This document shows, one piece after another, positions 32,658 to 41,304 of a stretch of DNA of 64,000 nt (its first letter is position 1; every line of letters begins with the position of its first letter). The stretch lies in the NCBI RefSeq assembly GCF_011927945.1, contig NZ_JAATJM010000001.1, forward strand, positions 1,683,501-1,747,500, written 5' to 3'. The translations under genes and the position numbers were made by a program. A model generated the notes under the pieces. It saw only the letters and a list, made by a program, of their open reading frames with translations, was not told where the DNA came from and ran no database searches. The DNA comes from Brevundimonas alba. Lineage in GTDB: Bacteria; Pseudomonadota; Alphaproteobacteria; Caulobacterales; Caulobacteraceae.

Positions 32658-33368
32658 TCAGCCGATCCGGTAGTGCGCCGCGAGCGCTCGCAGCCCCGCC
32701 TTGAGCAGCAGCTTGCCCTGCCGCCGGCGCAGTCCCAGTCCCTGCTCCGCCGCCTGCAGCGAACTCGCGCGGATGCAGACCTGCTCCACCATCGCCCGCG
32801 CGGGGCCGCAGGCCGCCAGCGCCGCCTCGACCCGCCGTCCCGCCGCCAGCGCCCGGTCGCCCGGCTCGGTCCGCGCCGCCGAACCGCCGCCGCAGCGGGG
32901 CAGGGCGTCCCAGCGCATCGTCAGCGACGGACCCGCCAACGCCAGCTCCGCCTCCGCCGCCAGCCGGTCCGCGGCGGCCCGCTCGGCCCGGTCGATCCAT
33001 GGCCGCCCGCCGGCGTCCCGCCGTCCCGACAGCCAGGCGATGGGGGAGGGGGCCAGGTTGGCGCGATGCGTCTCCATCCGCCCGTTCGCGCCCATCACCG
33101 TCCGCTCGCCTTCCACGAAGCCCGGCCGCCCGGGCGCCGGAGCGACGGCGTCCTGGCTCTCCCGCCGCTGCACCCAGCCCCCGCCCGGCCGCGCCTTCAG
33201 CCCCGGGTCCTCGACCAGCCGCCGGAAGTCCGCCTCGTCCACCGTCGCCACCACGCGAGAGCGCCGGTCCGGTCCGATCCGCACTGCATAGCCGCCCTCG
33301 GACCGTGGCTCGATCCAGCCGCCCGGCCGCGCCAGCAGCCGTCGCGCCCGTCCCGCCCCGCCGCTCAT
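32658..33368 (-). CDS. DUF6456-like protein, coupled to a DnaA-domain-IV-like protein
   Basis: Arginine-rich cytoplasmic protein (236 aa). It starts with MSGGAGRARRLLARPGGWIEP, has an internal VVATVDEADFRRLVEDP block, and a C-terminal region (ERAAADRLAAEAELALAGPSLTMRWDALPRCGGG ... RRQGKLLLKAGLRALAAHY) that I associate with the DUF6456 family of Caulobacterales and Rhizobiales. Its ATG overlaps the stop of the DnaA-like gene (ATGA), so the pair is co-translated. Function is unknown; the basic composition suggests nucleic-acid contact. Confidence 0.7.
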   Translation of the reverse strand: MSGGAGRARRLLARPGGWIEPRSEGGYAVRIGPDRRSRVVATVDEADFRRLVEDPGLKARPGGGWVQRRESQDAVAPAPGRPGFVEGERTVMGANGRMETHRANLAPSPIAWLSGRRDAGGRPWIDRAERAAADRLAAEAELALAGPSLTMRWDALPRCGGGSAARTEPGDRALAAGRRVEAALAACGPARAMVEQVCIRASSLQAAEQGLGLRRRQGKLLLKAGLRALAAHYRIG

Positions 33369-33721
33369 ACCGGCAGCTCGCACGCGGGCGCCTCCAGCAC
33401 CGCCTTGGCGCAGCGCTCCAGCCGGTCCAGCAGATCGTCGACGATCGGCCGGTCCCGCCCGTCCTCGGCCCAGCGGCACGCCGCCGCCGCCGTTGCGCGG
33501 TTCAGCCCGAACGCATGCCCGACCCGGTCCATCGGCCAGCCGAACGTCACATAGGCCAGATACATCGCCAGCCAGCGCGCCCGGCAGGACCGGCCGTCCA
33601 GCCGGCTCCGTGTCTCCATCATCTCCTTCGGCACGCCCGTGGAGGCGGCGACCAGTTGCAGGGCCAGCCCCGCCTTGATCCTGTCCTCCTGCCGCACGGG
33701 CACCCGATACGCCTCATCCAC
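33365..33721 (-). CDS. DnaA domain-IV-like helix-turn-helix protein
   Basis: Small protein (118 aa) whose middle, SRLDGRSCRARWLAMYLAYVTFGWPMDRVGHAFGLNRATAAAACRWAED, follows the plan of the DnaA C-terminal DNA-binding domain (basic loop, AMYLA helix, G..FG.., then a recognition helix), without any AAA+ ATPase part. The DnaA DHTT recognition signature is replaced by NRATAA, so it need not bind DnaA boxes. It is transcribed away from ctrA and coupled to a DUF6456-like gene. A role in replication or transcription control is inference. Confidence 0.65.
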   Translation of the reverse strand: MDEAYRVPVRQEDRIKAGLALQLVAASTGVPKEMMETRSRLDGRSCRARWLAMYLAYVTFGWPMDRVGHAFGLNRATAAAACRWAEDGRDRPIVDDLLDRLERCAKAVLEAPACELPV

Positions 33722-34010
33722 CCGATTTCTCCATTCACGCGTGACCCGCTTGGGCCCGCATCCATGGATAGGAAGATATGCCTACGATCCGTCGAAATCG
33801 GTCGTATCGAAGGGCGACTTCGGCAAATCGTTAAAAAATGTCGGAGCGTTGACTCGGGGAGTCTCGACGCCGATTCGCAAATCAGCCTACGATTCGTTTT
33901 GGGACAGGCGTTAACCCTTCTTAAGGTTTTCCCCGGTTAACGTTCGAACAAGGTTACCCCGAAACGGGGCAGTTACATTTACGGTCAAGCTCTGCCTTGG
34001 AGGGGCATCA
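33722..34010 (+). promoter_or_regulatory. ctrA upstream regulatory region with GANTC cluster
   Basis: The region contains four GANTC sites in 45 bases (33851, 33859, 33872, 33891), a CtrA-like TTAA-N6-TTAA (33911-33924), a further TTAACG at 33937, a near-perfect 13-base direct repeat GCCTACGAT(C/T)CGT at 33780 and 33885, and a small hairpin CCCCG-AAA-CGGGG (33957-33969) in the probable leader. In Caulobacter, ctrA transcription is governed by GcrA and CcrM methylation at a GANTC site and by CtrA itself; this layout fits. A GGAGGGG ribosome site precedes the ATG. Confidence 0.75.
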
Positions 34011-34718
<708 letters not shown>

Positions 34719-34770
34719 AAGCGCTCAGGCAGCAAGCTTCCGCCAAGCGAGCGGTAGCGCACCAAAGACA

Positions 34771-34802
34771 AAACGCCCGCCGGATCGCTCCGGCGGGCGT
34801 TT
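34771..34802 (+). terminator. Intrinsic terminator of ctrA
   Basis: Perfect 14-bp inverted repeat (34771-34784 and 34789-34802) with loop TCGC, running into TTTT. It may also act on the opposite strand for the dioxygenase gene (AAAA-rich side). Confidence 0.88.
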
Positions 34803-34846
34803 TTCGTGGTTCCGGCAGCTTTCAGGGCGCCTGACCGGCATCGTCC

Positions 34847-35512
34847 TCAGATCACGACCATCAGGTCATAGCGCACCATCTGCGCGCCGCGCTCATAGAC
34901 GCTTCCGTCCTCATAGGGGCGGATGATGCCGTCTCGCTGGGCCGGGTTGGTGACCGAGGACAGCGCGATGTCGCTGTCGTTCAGCGGTTCGCCCGCCACA
35001 TAGAGCTGCGACGTCAGCCGCCGGATCCCCCGGGTCGAGATCGCGACGTGAATGTGGGGCGCCCTGACGATCGGGGTTCCGGTGACGGCGTAGGAGACCG
35101 GTCGAATGGTTCTGAAGCGGAACGAGCCGTCGCGGCCCGTCAATGCCTTGCCATAGCCCTGGAACCGCAGATCGGGCGCACGTCCGGCCTCCAGATCGTC
35201 CGGATGGCGGTAGCGTCCGTGGGCGTCGCACTGCCAGATTTCGACGAGGGCGTCGCTCAGCGGCGTGGCCTCCGCGTTCCAGACCGTGCCGAACACGTGG
35301 GTCACCTGGCCCATGGCCTCGGCGTCTCCCGCGCCCAGCCTGACCAGATCTGCGTCCTGATCCCTTGGCGGGTTGTAGGGATAGAAGGGCCCCTCGATCT
35401 GCGAAGCGGTGGGAACCTGTTGGGCCCTGACCTTGTGGGCCGAGCCCAGGCCGAAGGCGGCCACGCCGAGCCCGCCCAGCACCAGGCCGCGCCTGTCCAG
35501 TTTCGATGTCAT
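34847..35512 (-). CDS. Intradiol ring-cleavage dioxygenase family protein, Tat-exported
   Basis: Non-heme Fe(III) dioxygenase-like protein (221 aa) of the protocatechuate/catechol 1,2-type beta-sandwich. The N-terminus MTSKLDRRGLVLGGLGVAAFG is a twin-arginine signal. Iron ligands fit HGRYRHPD (Tyr) and APHIHV (two His), and GTVWNAEATPLSDALVEIWQCDAHGRYRH is the family core. Exported intradiol-like proteins are common but their substrates are mostly unknown. The ATG at 35512 has a GGGAGGG site. Confidence 0.85.
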   Translation of the reverse strand: MTSKLDRRGLVLGGLGVAAFGLGSAHKVRAQQVPTASQIEGPFYPYNPPRDQDADLVRLGAGDAEAMGQVTHVFGTVWNAEATPLSDALVEIWQCDAHGRYRHPDDLEAGRAPDLRFQGYGKALTGRDGSFRFRTIRPVSYAVTGTPIVRAPHIHVAISTRGIRRLTSQLYVAGEPLNDSDIALSSVTNPAQRDGIIRPYEDGSVYERGAQMVRYDLMVVI

Positions 35513-35642
35513 CCCACCCTCCCAAGCAGTCAGCCGAATTAACACGGTGGAGCTTGAGCGGAAACACGGCGTTATCCGAGAGGAGTTCGGTTTCGATCCC
35601 GGGAAGCTGCGCCGCCGGAGCGGTCTGGCGGCGCGGCGCGGC

Positions 35643-36050
35643 TCAGAACCCGTAGCGAAGCGTCTCGTTCAGCGTCACCGGCGCGGCCGTCACGCTGAAT
35701 TTGTGATCGTCGAACACGGGCGGCCCCATCAACTGGTGCGCGCTGTTCGAGACGGACCAGCCGTCCGTTCCGAAGTCGAACTGATCGTTGGCGTTCAGGT
35801 CGTGCATGACCATCAGGGCGTAGTCGCCCGGCGTCACGTTCTCGAACGTCAGGGTCACGCCGCCTGCCGTGGCGGCGGCCGTCGCCGTATAGGCCGGCGC
35901 GGCGCGCAGGAACTGGTCGCGCGTGTTCAGGCTGGCCATGATGGGGCCGGGGCGGGCCTCGACGCCCGTCAGGTGCACGGTGACGGTTCCGGCCGCGGCG
36001 GCGCCGCTGGTCAGGGCGAGGGCGGTCAGGGCGAGCAGCAGGGTCTTCAT
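35643..36050 (-). CDS. DUF2141 exported protein
   Basis: Periplasmic protein of 135 aa with a clean signal peptide (MKTLLLALTALALTSGAAAAG) behind GGAGGAAAACTG. The mature sequence (GPIMASLNTRDQFL ... VTLTFENVTPGDYALMVMHDLNANDQFDFGTDG) is the DUF2141 beta-sandwich; the function is unknown. The DLNANDQFDF stretch is calcium-site-like. It is downstream of no obvious operon partner; the region between it and the dioxygenase start holds nothing recognisable. Confidence 0.87.
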   Translation of the reverse strand: MKTLLLALTALALTSGAAAAGTVTVHLTGVEARPGPIMASLNTRDQFLRAAPAYTATAAATAGGVTLTFENVTPGDYALMVMHDLNANDQFDFGTDGWSVSNSAHQLMGPPVFDDHKFSVTAAPVTLNETLRYGF

Positions 36051-36115
36051 CAGTTTTCCTCCAGTGATGAAGAACTTTATGATACAAAGTCCTCTTCGCG
36101 TCAACAGGCATGGAA

Positions 36116-36145
36116 AAGGGCGCGATCGTCTCCGACCGCGCCCTT
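36116..36145 (-). terminator. Intrinsic terminator of the rhlE-type helicase
   Basis: A 13-bp hairpin with one mismatch (36116-36128 and 36133-36145, loop TCTC) followed on the minus strand by TTTTCC, 20 bases beyond the helicase stop codon. Confidence 0.8.
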
Positions 36146-36165
36146 CCATTCTTCAGCCTTCAGCC

Positions 36166-37668
36166 TCAGGCCTTGGCGTAGCCCTGTCCGCCGTTCGACG
36201 GACGCCGGCGACGCGGACGGCGCTTGATCTCGCCCTCGGGCTTGACGGCCACGGCCGTGCCGCCCCCGCCCTGACGCGGGTCGTTATTGCTGTTCCGCGG
36301 CCGGTCACGGGCCATCGGGTCGAAGGCGCGTTCCGGCGTCGGGCGGGCGTCGCGGCCCGGACCGGCCTTGCGGACGCGGTGCGGTTGCCCGCCGCCTTCC
36401 GGCTTGACGCCGTCGCGGCGCGGATTGCGCGGACCGCGTTGCTGCTGGCGGTCCCCGCGGCCGTCTTCCGGCATCGAGGCCTTGGACTTGACGCCCGAAG
36501 CCATGATGGAGGCGTCCAGCGAGGCCAGCTGGCGGTCGTTGCGGCGGTCGATAGCCGGGATCTTCTGACGCGTGACCTTTTCGATGTCGCGCAGCAGCTT
36601 CATCTCGTCGCCGGCCACGAAGCTGATCGCCGTGCCGTCGGCGCCCGCGCGGGCCGTCCGGCCAATGCGGTGCACATAGGCTTCCGGCACGAAGGGCAGC
36701 TCGAAGTTCACGACGTGCGAGACGCCGTCCACGTCGATGCCGCGCGCGGCGATGTCGGTGGCGACCAGAACGCGCAGCTTGCCCGCCTTGAAGGCGGCCA
36801 GGGTGCGTTCGCGCTGCGGCTGGCTCTTGTTGCCGTGGATGGCGCCGGCTTCGACGCCGCCGGCCTCAAGATAGGCCGCGACCTTGTCAGCCCCGTGCTT
36901 GGTCTTGGTGAAGACCAGGCAGCGGGTATAGCCCGGATCGCTGAACATCTCGGTCAGCAGGGCGCGCTTGCGGCCCTGTTCGATGTGGACGACCGACTGG
37001 CTGATGCGCTGCACCGTGGTGGCCTGCGGCGTGACCGAGACCTTGACCGGGTCTTTCAGCAGTTCGCCGGCCAGCTTGCCGATCTCGGTCGGCATGGTGG
37101 CCGAGAAGAACAGGTTCTGGCGCTTGGCCGGGATGCGGCTGACGATCTGGCGGATCGGCTTGATGAAGCCGAGGTCCAGCATCTGATCGGCCTCGTCGAG
37201 AACGAAGATCTCGGTGCGGCTCAGGTCCAGCGTCTTCTGCTGCAGGTGATCCAGCAGGCGGCCGGGGGCGGCGACCAGCACGTCGAGACCCTGCTGCAGG
37301 GCGCGTTCCTGCGGCCCGTATTTCACGCCGCCGAAGATCACGGCGACGCGGAAGCCCAGGTGTTTGCCGTAGGTCTTGAAGCTCTCGCCGATCTGGCTGG
37401 CCAGTTCGCGCGTCGGCGACAGGATCAGCACCCGCGTGGTGCGGGGCACCGGCGCGATGCGGTTGGCGGCCAGACGGTGCAGGATCGGCAGGGCGAAGGC
37501 GGCGGTCTTGCCGGTGCCCGTCTGGGCGATGCCCAGCAGGTCCTTGCCGGCCATAACGTCAGGGATGGCCTGCGTCTGGATCGGGGTGGGGGTGGTGTAA
37601 CCCTCGGACGCCAGCGCCTGCAGCAGGGCCGGGTTGAGGTTCATGGATTCAAAGGTCTTGTTGCTCAC
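36166..37668 (-). CDS. rhlE: DEAD-box RNA helicase (RhlE-like)
   Basis: ATP-dependent RNA helicase (500 aa). It starts MSNKTFESMNLNPALLQALASEGYTTPTPIQTQAIP with the Q motif, then Walker A AQTGTGKTAAF, DEAD motif in FVLDEADQMLDLGF, SAT, ATDIAARGIDVDG and HRIGRTARAG. A basic, disordered tail (about 390-500, ending RRPRRRRPSNGGQGYAKA) probably binds RNA. Start GTG at 37668, supported by the family-typical TFES-like beginning. Such genes act in RNA turnover and cold adaptation. The upstream 274-base gap may hold a long leader. Confidence 0.9.
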   Translation of the reverse strand: MSNKTFESMNLNPALLQALASEGYTTPTPIQTQAIPDVMAGKDLLGIAQTGTGKTAAFALPILHRLAANRIAPVPRTTRVLILSPTRELASQIGESFKTYGKHLGFRVAVIFGGVKYGPQERALQQGLDVLVAAPGRLLDHLQQKTLDLSRTEIFVLDEADQMLDLGFIKPIRQIVSRIPAKRQNLFFSATMPTEIGKLAGELLKDPVKVSVTPQATTVQRISQSVVHIEQGRKRALLTEMFSDPGYTRCLVFTKTKHGADKVAAYLEAGGVEAGAIHGNKSQPQRERTLAAFKAGKLRVLVATDIAARGIDVDGVSHVVNFELPFVPEAYVHRIGRTARAGADGTAISFVAGDEMKLLRDIEKVTRQKIPAIDRRNDRQLASLDASIMASGVKSKASMPEDGRGDRQQQRGPRNPRRDGVKPEGGGQPHRVRKAGPGRDARPTPERAFDPMARDRPRNSNNDPRQGGGGTAVAVKPEGEIKRRPRRRRPSNGGQGYAKA

Positions 37669-37942
37669 GGAGCGTTCTTTCGCATGCGGCGACGCGCATC
37701 GACCGGGCTGACAAGCCGAAGGCCGCGCACCGCCAGTCCCGATTAAGCCTCAGCGTGAGGCCGTCGGGGTGGATCGGGCGCCGCCCCGCGTGTCCGGGCA
37801 GCGAATGAATCTTGAGGAGCCGGCCCCTGCTACAGTCAGGGCTTCAATCGGAAAGCCCCACACGCGCTGGAGAGGCCGGTAATCGCATTTGTGCGATGCA
37901 GCGTAACTGGGCTCTTAATGTGGTTTAGTCAAGGCGCACAGG
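37669..37942 (-). promoter_or_regulatory. Helicase upstream region
   Basis: No gene is seen in this 274-base stretch. It contains two short hairpins on the rhlE side (37747-37761, arms GCCTCA/TGAGGC; 37839-37858, arms GGGCTT/AAGCCC), which could form part of a structured leader for the helicase transcript. No convincing promoter box was found. Confidence 0.3.
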
Positions 37943-38581
37943 TTAACCGGCGCCCAGCAGACCCACCGCCAGATTGACTGAAAGCGCGACGATCACGGTG
38001 TTGAACACGAAGGCGGTCACGCTGTGCACGGTCGAGGTGCGGCGCAGTGCCTTGCTGGCGATCTGCACGTCGGCTGTCTGGGACGCCACGCCGATGATCA
38101 GCGCAAAATGCAGGAAGTCCCAATAGTCGGGCGCCTCCTCGCCGGGGAACAGCAGCCCGCCGGCGTCTCCACCCTTCACCGGCGCATAGAAGGCGTGGGC
38201 GTAGTGGAAGGCGAAGATCACGTGGATGAACACCCACGACAGGGCGACCGTGCTCAAGGCGAGGATCGCCGAGGTCCGGTCTCCCGCGCCGCCCGCCGCC
38301 TCGCCGATCACGACCACCACGCTGGCCAGAGCGGCGATCAGGGCCAGCGGCAATATTGCCCGCCCCGCTTCGTCCATGGCGGCGGCGCGTGAGCGGATGT
38401 CATTGGTCGTCCGCGCTCGCATGACCTTGGCCGCGCTCTCGATCAGGAACAGCGCCACCCCGACGTCCCACCCCAGCGCCAGCCGCGTCAGCCATCCCCC
38501 GGGCAGGGGCCAGACGACGCTCGACGCCGCGATGATCAACAGCCCCACCAACGGCCAGTGGAGACGAAGCCAGAGTTTCAT
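37943..38581 (-). CDS. DUF1345 membrane protein
   Basis: Inner-membrane protein of 212 aa with five hydrophobic helices. The motifs ALGWDVGVALFLIESAAKVMRA and EEAPDYWDFLHFALIIGVASQTADVQIASKALRRTSTVHSVTAFVFNTVIVALSVNL are characteristic of DUF1345 (YqhA/ion-channel-like repeats). Function is unknown. It stands alone. Confidence 0.86.
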   Translation of the reverse strand: MKLWLRLHWPLVGLLIIAASSVVWPLPGGWLTRLALGWDVGVALFLIESAAKVMRARTTNDIRSRAAAMDEAGRAILPLALIAALASVVVVIGEAAGGAGDRTSAILALSTVALSWVFIHVIFAFHYAHAFYAPVKGGDAGGLLFPGEEAPDYWDFLHFALIIGVASQTADVQIASKALRRTSTVHSVTAFVFNTVIVALSVNLAVGLLGAG

Positions 38582-38622
38582 CCGTCGACCATGCGCCGGG
38601 GAGGGGATTGCGCAACCCGGTT

Positions 38623-38773
38623 CCTTCTCCCCTTGGGAGAAGGTGCCCCGGAGGGGCGGATGAGGGGTGATACACCCGTCGTTCCGGCAAGCCGCAACCC
38701 GTCCCGCACCGGAGAGGTGGACGCAGCCCCCTCATCCGGGCCTCCGGCCCACCTTCTCCCTCAAGGGAGAAGG
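38623..38773. repeat. REP-like long inverted repeat
   Basis: Two arms of about 45 bases (38623-38667 and 38727-38773) are imperfect reverse complements: the first begins with CCTTCTCCCCTTGGGAGAAGG and the second ends with its complement. Each arm also has its own internal hairpin (CTTCTCCC/GGGAGAAG). This type of dispersed palindrome is frequent in alphaproteobacterial intergenic regions. No transposase is adjacent. Only one copy is seen in the window. Confidence 0.7.
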
Positions 38774-39000
38774 ATCCCATGACGCTGTGCTGACAATCCG
38801 CGTTTCTATAGTCGGATAGCGCCGACAAACCCGAGCGACTTCAACCCCTTCGCCTTTTCTCAACCCGATCTTCTGCGCACGCTATCCGGTGGCCGTATAA
38901 TGCTCCCGTTCGTTTCGCCGCCGGTCTTTGACAACCCACCCCGCCTGCGCCGTCAAAGGTGCAGCCGCCCACTGAATTCGCTCAGCATTGCGGGGCAAAC

Positions 39001-39072
39001 CGCACTCTACGCACTCTGCGCACTGAGCGGACGCTGCGGACGCTGCGGTCGCTTCGGACACTTCGGACGGAG
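39001..39072. repeat. Tandem repeat of a degenerate 9-base unit, 8 copies
   Basis: Eight consecutive 9-base units, from CGCACTCTA to CGGACGGAG, share the pattern CGSACNCTN. The three left units begin CGCAC and the next five begin CGGAC or CGGTC, with CGGACGCTG present twice in a row. The position is 120-190 bases upstream of glcB. In frame with glcB it would read (R-T-L)n, but it lies outside the likely coding region. Confidence 0.8.
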
Positions 39073-39192
39073 TTTTTCGTCCGATTTGTCCGCCCGTCGC
39101 TTCATCCCGACGGTTCTCCCGCACTGCAAAAACCGGCTCGACTTCCGTGGGGTCACCACGGAATGTTACAGCCGACGCCCACGGAGACGCCC

Positions 39193-41298
39193 ATGCCGAT
39201 GACGCCGCGCGCCGGACTCGAGGTCGACGACTCTCTCGCCGCCTTCATCGAAACCGAGGTCCTCCCCGACCTCGATCTCGACACGGACCGGTTCTGGAGC
39301 GGCGCCGCAGACGTCTTCGCCCGCTTCGCTCCGGAGAACCGTCGCCTGCTGGCGATCCGTGACGACCTTCAGGCCCGTATCGACGCCTGGCACGCCGAAC
39401 GCCGCGGCCGGCCCTATGACGTCCCCGCCGCCGCCTCCTTCCTGCGTGAGATCGGCTACCTCGCAGACGAGCCCGCGCCCTTCGTCATCGGCACGCGCAA
39501 CGTCGACGCCGAGGTGGCGACCCTCGCGGGGCCCCAACTGGTGGTCCCCGGCCTCAACGCCCGCTTCGTGCTCAATGCCGCCAACGCCCGATGGGGCAGT
39601 CTCTACGACGCCCTCTACGGCACAGACGCGTTGGGCGATCTCCCCGCTGCCGGGGACTACAACCCCGAACGCGGAGCCCGCGTCGTCGCCCGGGCCAAGG
39701 CCTTCCTCGACCAAGCCGTCCCCTTGGCCGAGGGCTCATGGGCCGACTTCGATGATCCTTCGAACGGCATAGCCATGCGCGACCCCGGCCAGTACGTCGG
39801 CCGCAGCGAGAAGAGCCGGCTGTTCCGCCACAACGGGCTGCACATCGAAGTCGTCTTCGACCCCGCCCACCCGATCGGCCGCACCGATCCCGCCGGCATC
39901 TCCGACGTTATCCTTGAGGCCGCCCTCTCGACCATCGTCGATCTCGAGGACTCCGTCGCCGCCGTCGACGCCGCCGACAAGACCGCCGCCTATCGCAACT
40001 GGCTCGGCCTGATGAAGGGCGACCTGGCCGAGACCTTCACGAAGGGCGGCGAACGCCTGACCCGCACCCTCGCCCCCGACCGGACGTTCACCGCCAGCGA
40101 CGGCTCCACCGTCGTCCTGCCCGGCCGCTCGCTGCTGTTCGTCCGCAACGTCGGTCACCTGATGACCACCCCTGCCGTCCGCCTGCCGGACGGCTCCGAA
40201 GCGCCCGAGGGCATCCTCGACGCCATCGTCACCAGCCTGATCGCCTGCCACGACCTGAAACGGCAGGGGCGTTTCACCAACAGCCGGACCGGCTCGATCT
40301 ACATCGTCAAACCCAAGATGCACGGGCCCAAGGAGTGCGCTTTCACCGACGCCCTGTTCGACGCCGTCGAGGACCTGCTGGCTCTCCCGCGCCACACCAT
40401 CAAGGTCGGCGTCATGGATGAGGAGCGCCGCACCTCCGCCAACCTCGCCGCCTGCATCCACGCGGTCCGCGACCGCATCGTCTTCATCAACACCGGCTTC
40501 CTGGACCGCACCGGCGACGAGATACACACCGCGATGCAGGCGGGCCCGGTGGTCCGCAAGGGCGACATCAAATCCTCAGACTGGATCGCCGCCTATGAGG
40601 CCCGTAACGTCGCCATCGGCCTGCAGTGCGGCCTCTCCGGCAAGGCCCAGATCGGCAAGGGCATGTGGGCCGCCCCCGACCGAATGGCCGAGATGCTCGA
40701 CCAGAAGGCCGCCCATCCGAAGACCGGCGCCAACACCGCCTGGGTGCCCTCGCCGACCGCCGCGACCCTCCACGCCCTCCACTACCACCAGACCGACGTC
40801 TTCGCCCTCCGCGACGCCATCGCCGCCCGCCCGGTGCCCGGCCTCGAGGCCCTCCTGACCCCGCCGCTGGCTTCCGGCCGTAACTGGTCCGAACTGGAGA
40901 TCGCCGAGGAGCTCGACAACAACGCGCAAGGGCTGCTCGGCTACGTCGTCCGCTGGATCGACCAGGGCGTCGGCTGTTCCAAGGTCCCCGACATCCACGA
41001 CATCGGCCTGATGGAGGACCGCGCCACCCTGCGCATCTCCTCCCAGCACATGACCAACTGGCTGCTCCACGGCGTCTGCACGCCCGAACAGGTCGACGCC
41101 GCTCTTCTGCGCATGGCCGCGAAGGTCGACGCCCAGAACGCCGCCGACCCGCTCTACCGGTCCATGGCCCCGGACCCGGCGAACAGCCTCGCCTTCCAGG
41201 CCGCCCGCGCCCTCGTCTTCGACGGCGTCAGCCAGCCCAACGGCTACACCGAGCCGCTGCTGCACGCCTTCCGAAGGAGGGCCAAGGGCGAGGCCTGA
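39193..41298 (+). CDS. glcB: Malate synthase G
   Basis: Condenses glyoxylate and acetyl-CoA to malate in the glyoxylate shunt (701 aa, the usual length for isoform G). Conserved segments include [61 protein letters not shown] with the metal-binding [38 protein letters not shown] and [12 protein letters not shown]. The ATG at 39193 has GGAG 6 bases upstream. An upstream extension is open but low-complexity. No aceA is nearby. Confidence 0.97.
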   Translation: MPMTPRAGLEVDDSLAAFIETEVLPDLDLDTDRFWSGAADVFARFAPENRRLLAIRDDLQARIDAWHAERRGRPYDVPAAASFLREIGYLADEPAPFVIGTRNVDAEVATLAGPQLVVPGLNARFVLNAANARWGSLYDALYGTDALGDLPAAGDYNPERGARVVARAKAFLDQAVPLAEGSWADFDDPSNGIAMRDPGQYVGRSEKSRLFRHNGLHIEVVFDPAHPIGRTDPAGISDVILEAALSTIVDLEDSVAAVDAADKTAAYRNWLGLMKGDLAETFTKGGERLTRTLAPDRTFTASDGSTVVLPGRSLLFVRNVGHLMTTPAVRLPDGSEAPEGILDAIVTSLIACHDLKRQGRFTNSRTGSIYIVKPKMHGPKECAFTDALFDAVEDLLALPRHTIKVGVMDEERRTSANLAACIHAVRDRIVFINTGFLDRTGDEIHTAMQAGPVVRKGDIKSSDWIAAYEARNVAIGLQCGLSGKAQIGKGMWAAPDRMAEMLDQKAAHPKTGANTAWVPSPTAATLHALHYHQTDVFALRDAIAARPVPGLEALLTPPLASGRNWSELEIAEELDNNAQGLLGYVVRWIDQGVGCSKVPDIHDIGLMEDRATLRISSQHMTNWLLHGVCTPEQVDAALLRMAAKVDAQNAADPLYRSMAPDPANSLAFQAARALVFDGVSQPNGYTEPLLHAFRRRAKGEA

Positions 41299-41304
41299 CC
41301 GGCC

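Larger units (their letters stand above)
38582..39192. other. Intergenic region holding two repeat structures
   Basis: This 611-base gap between the DUF1345 gene and glcB contains no gene I can support. It carries a long imperfect inverted repeat (38623-38773) and a 9-base tandem repeat (39001-39072), described separately. The frames open across it encode only low-complexity arginine- or alanine-rich sequence. Confidence 0.6.

Noticed and set aside
39001..39072. CRISPR-like array
   Set aside because: The 9-base units are contiguous with no spacers and no cas genes nearby; it is a simple tandem repeat.
38959..39192. N-terminal extension of glcB reading [12 protein letters not shown] through the 9-base repeat
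   Set aside because: Low-complexity arginine-rich sequence with no match to malate synthase N-termini, and a good ribosome site precedes ATG 39193.
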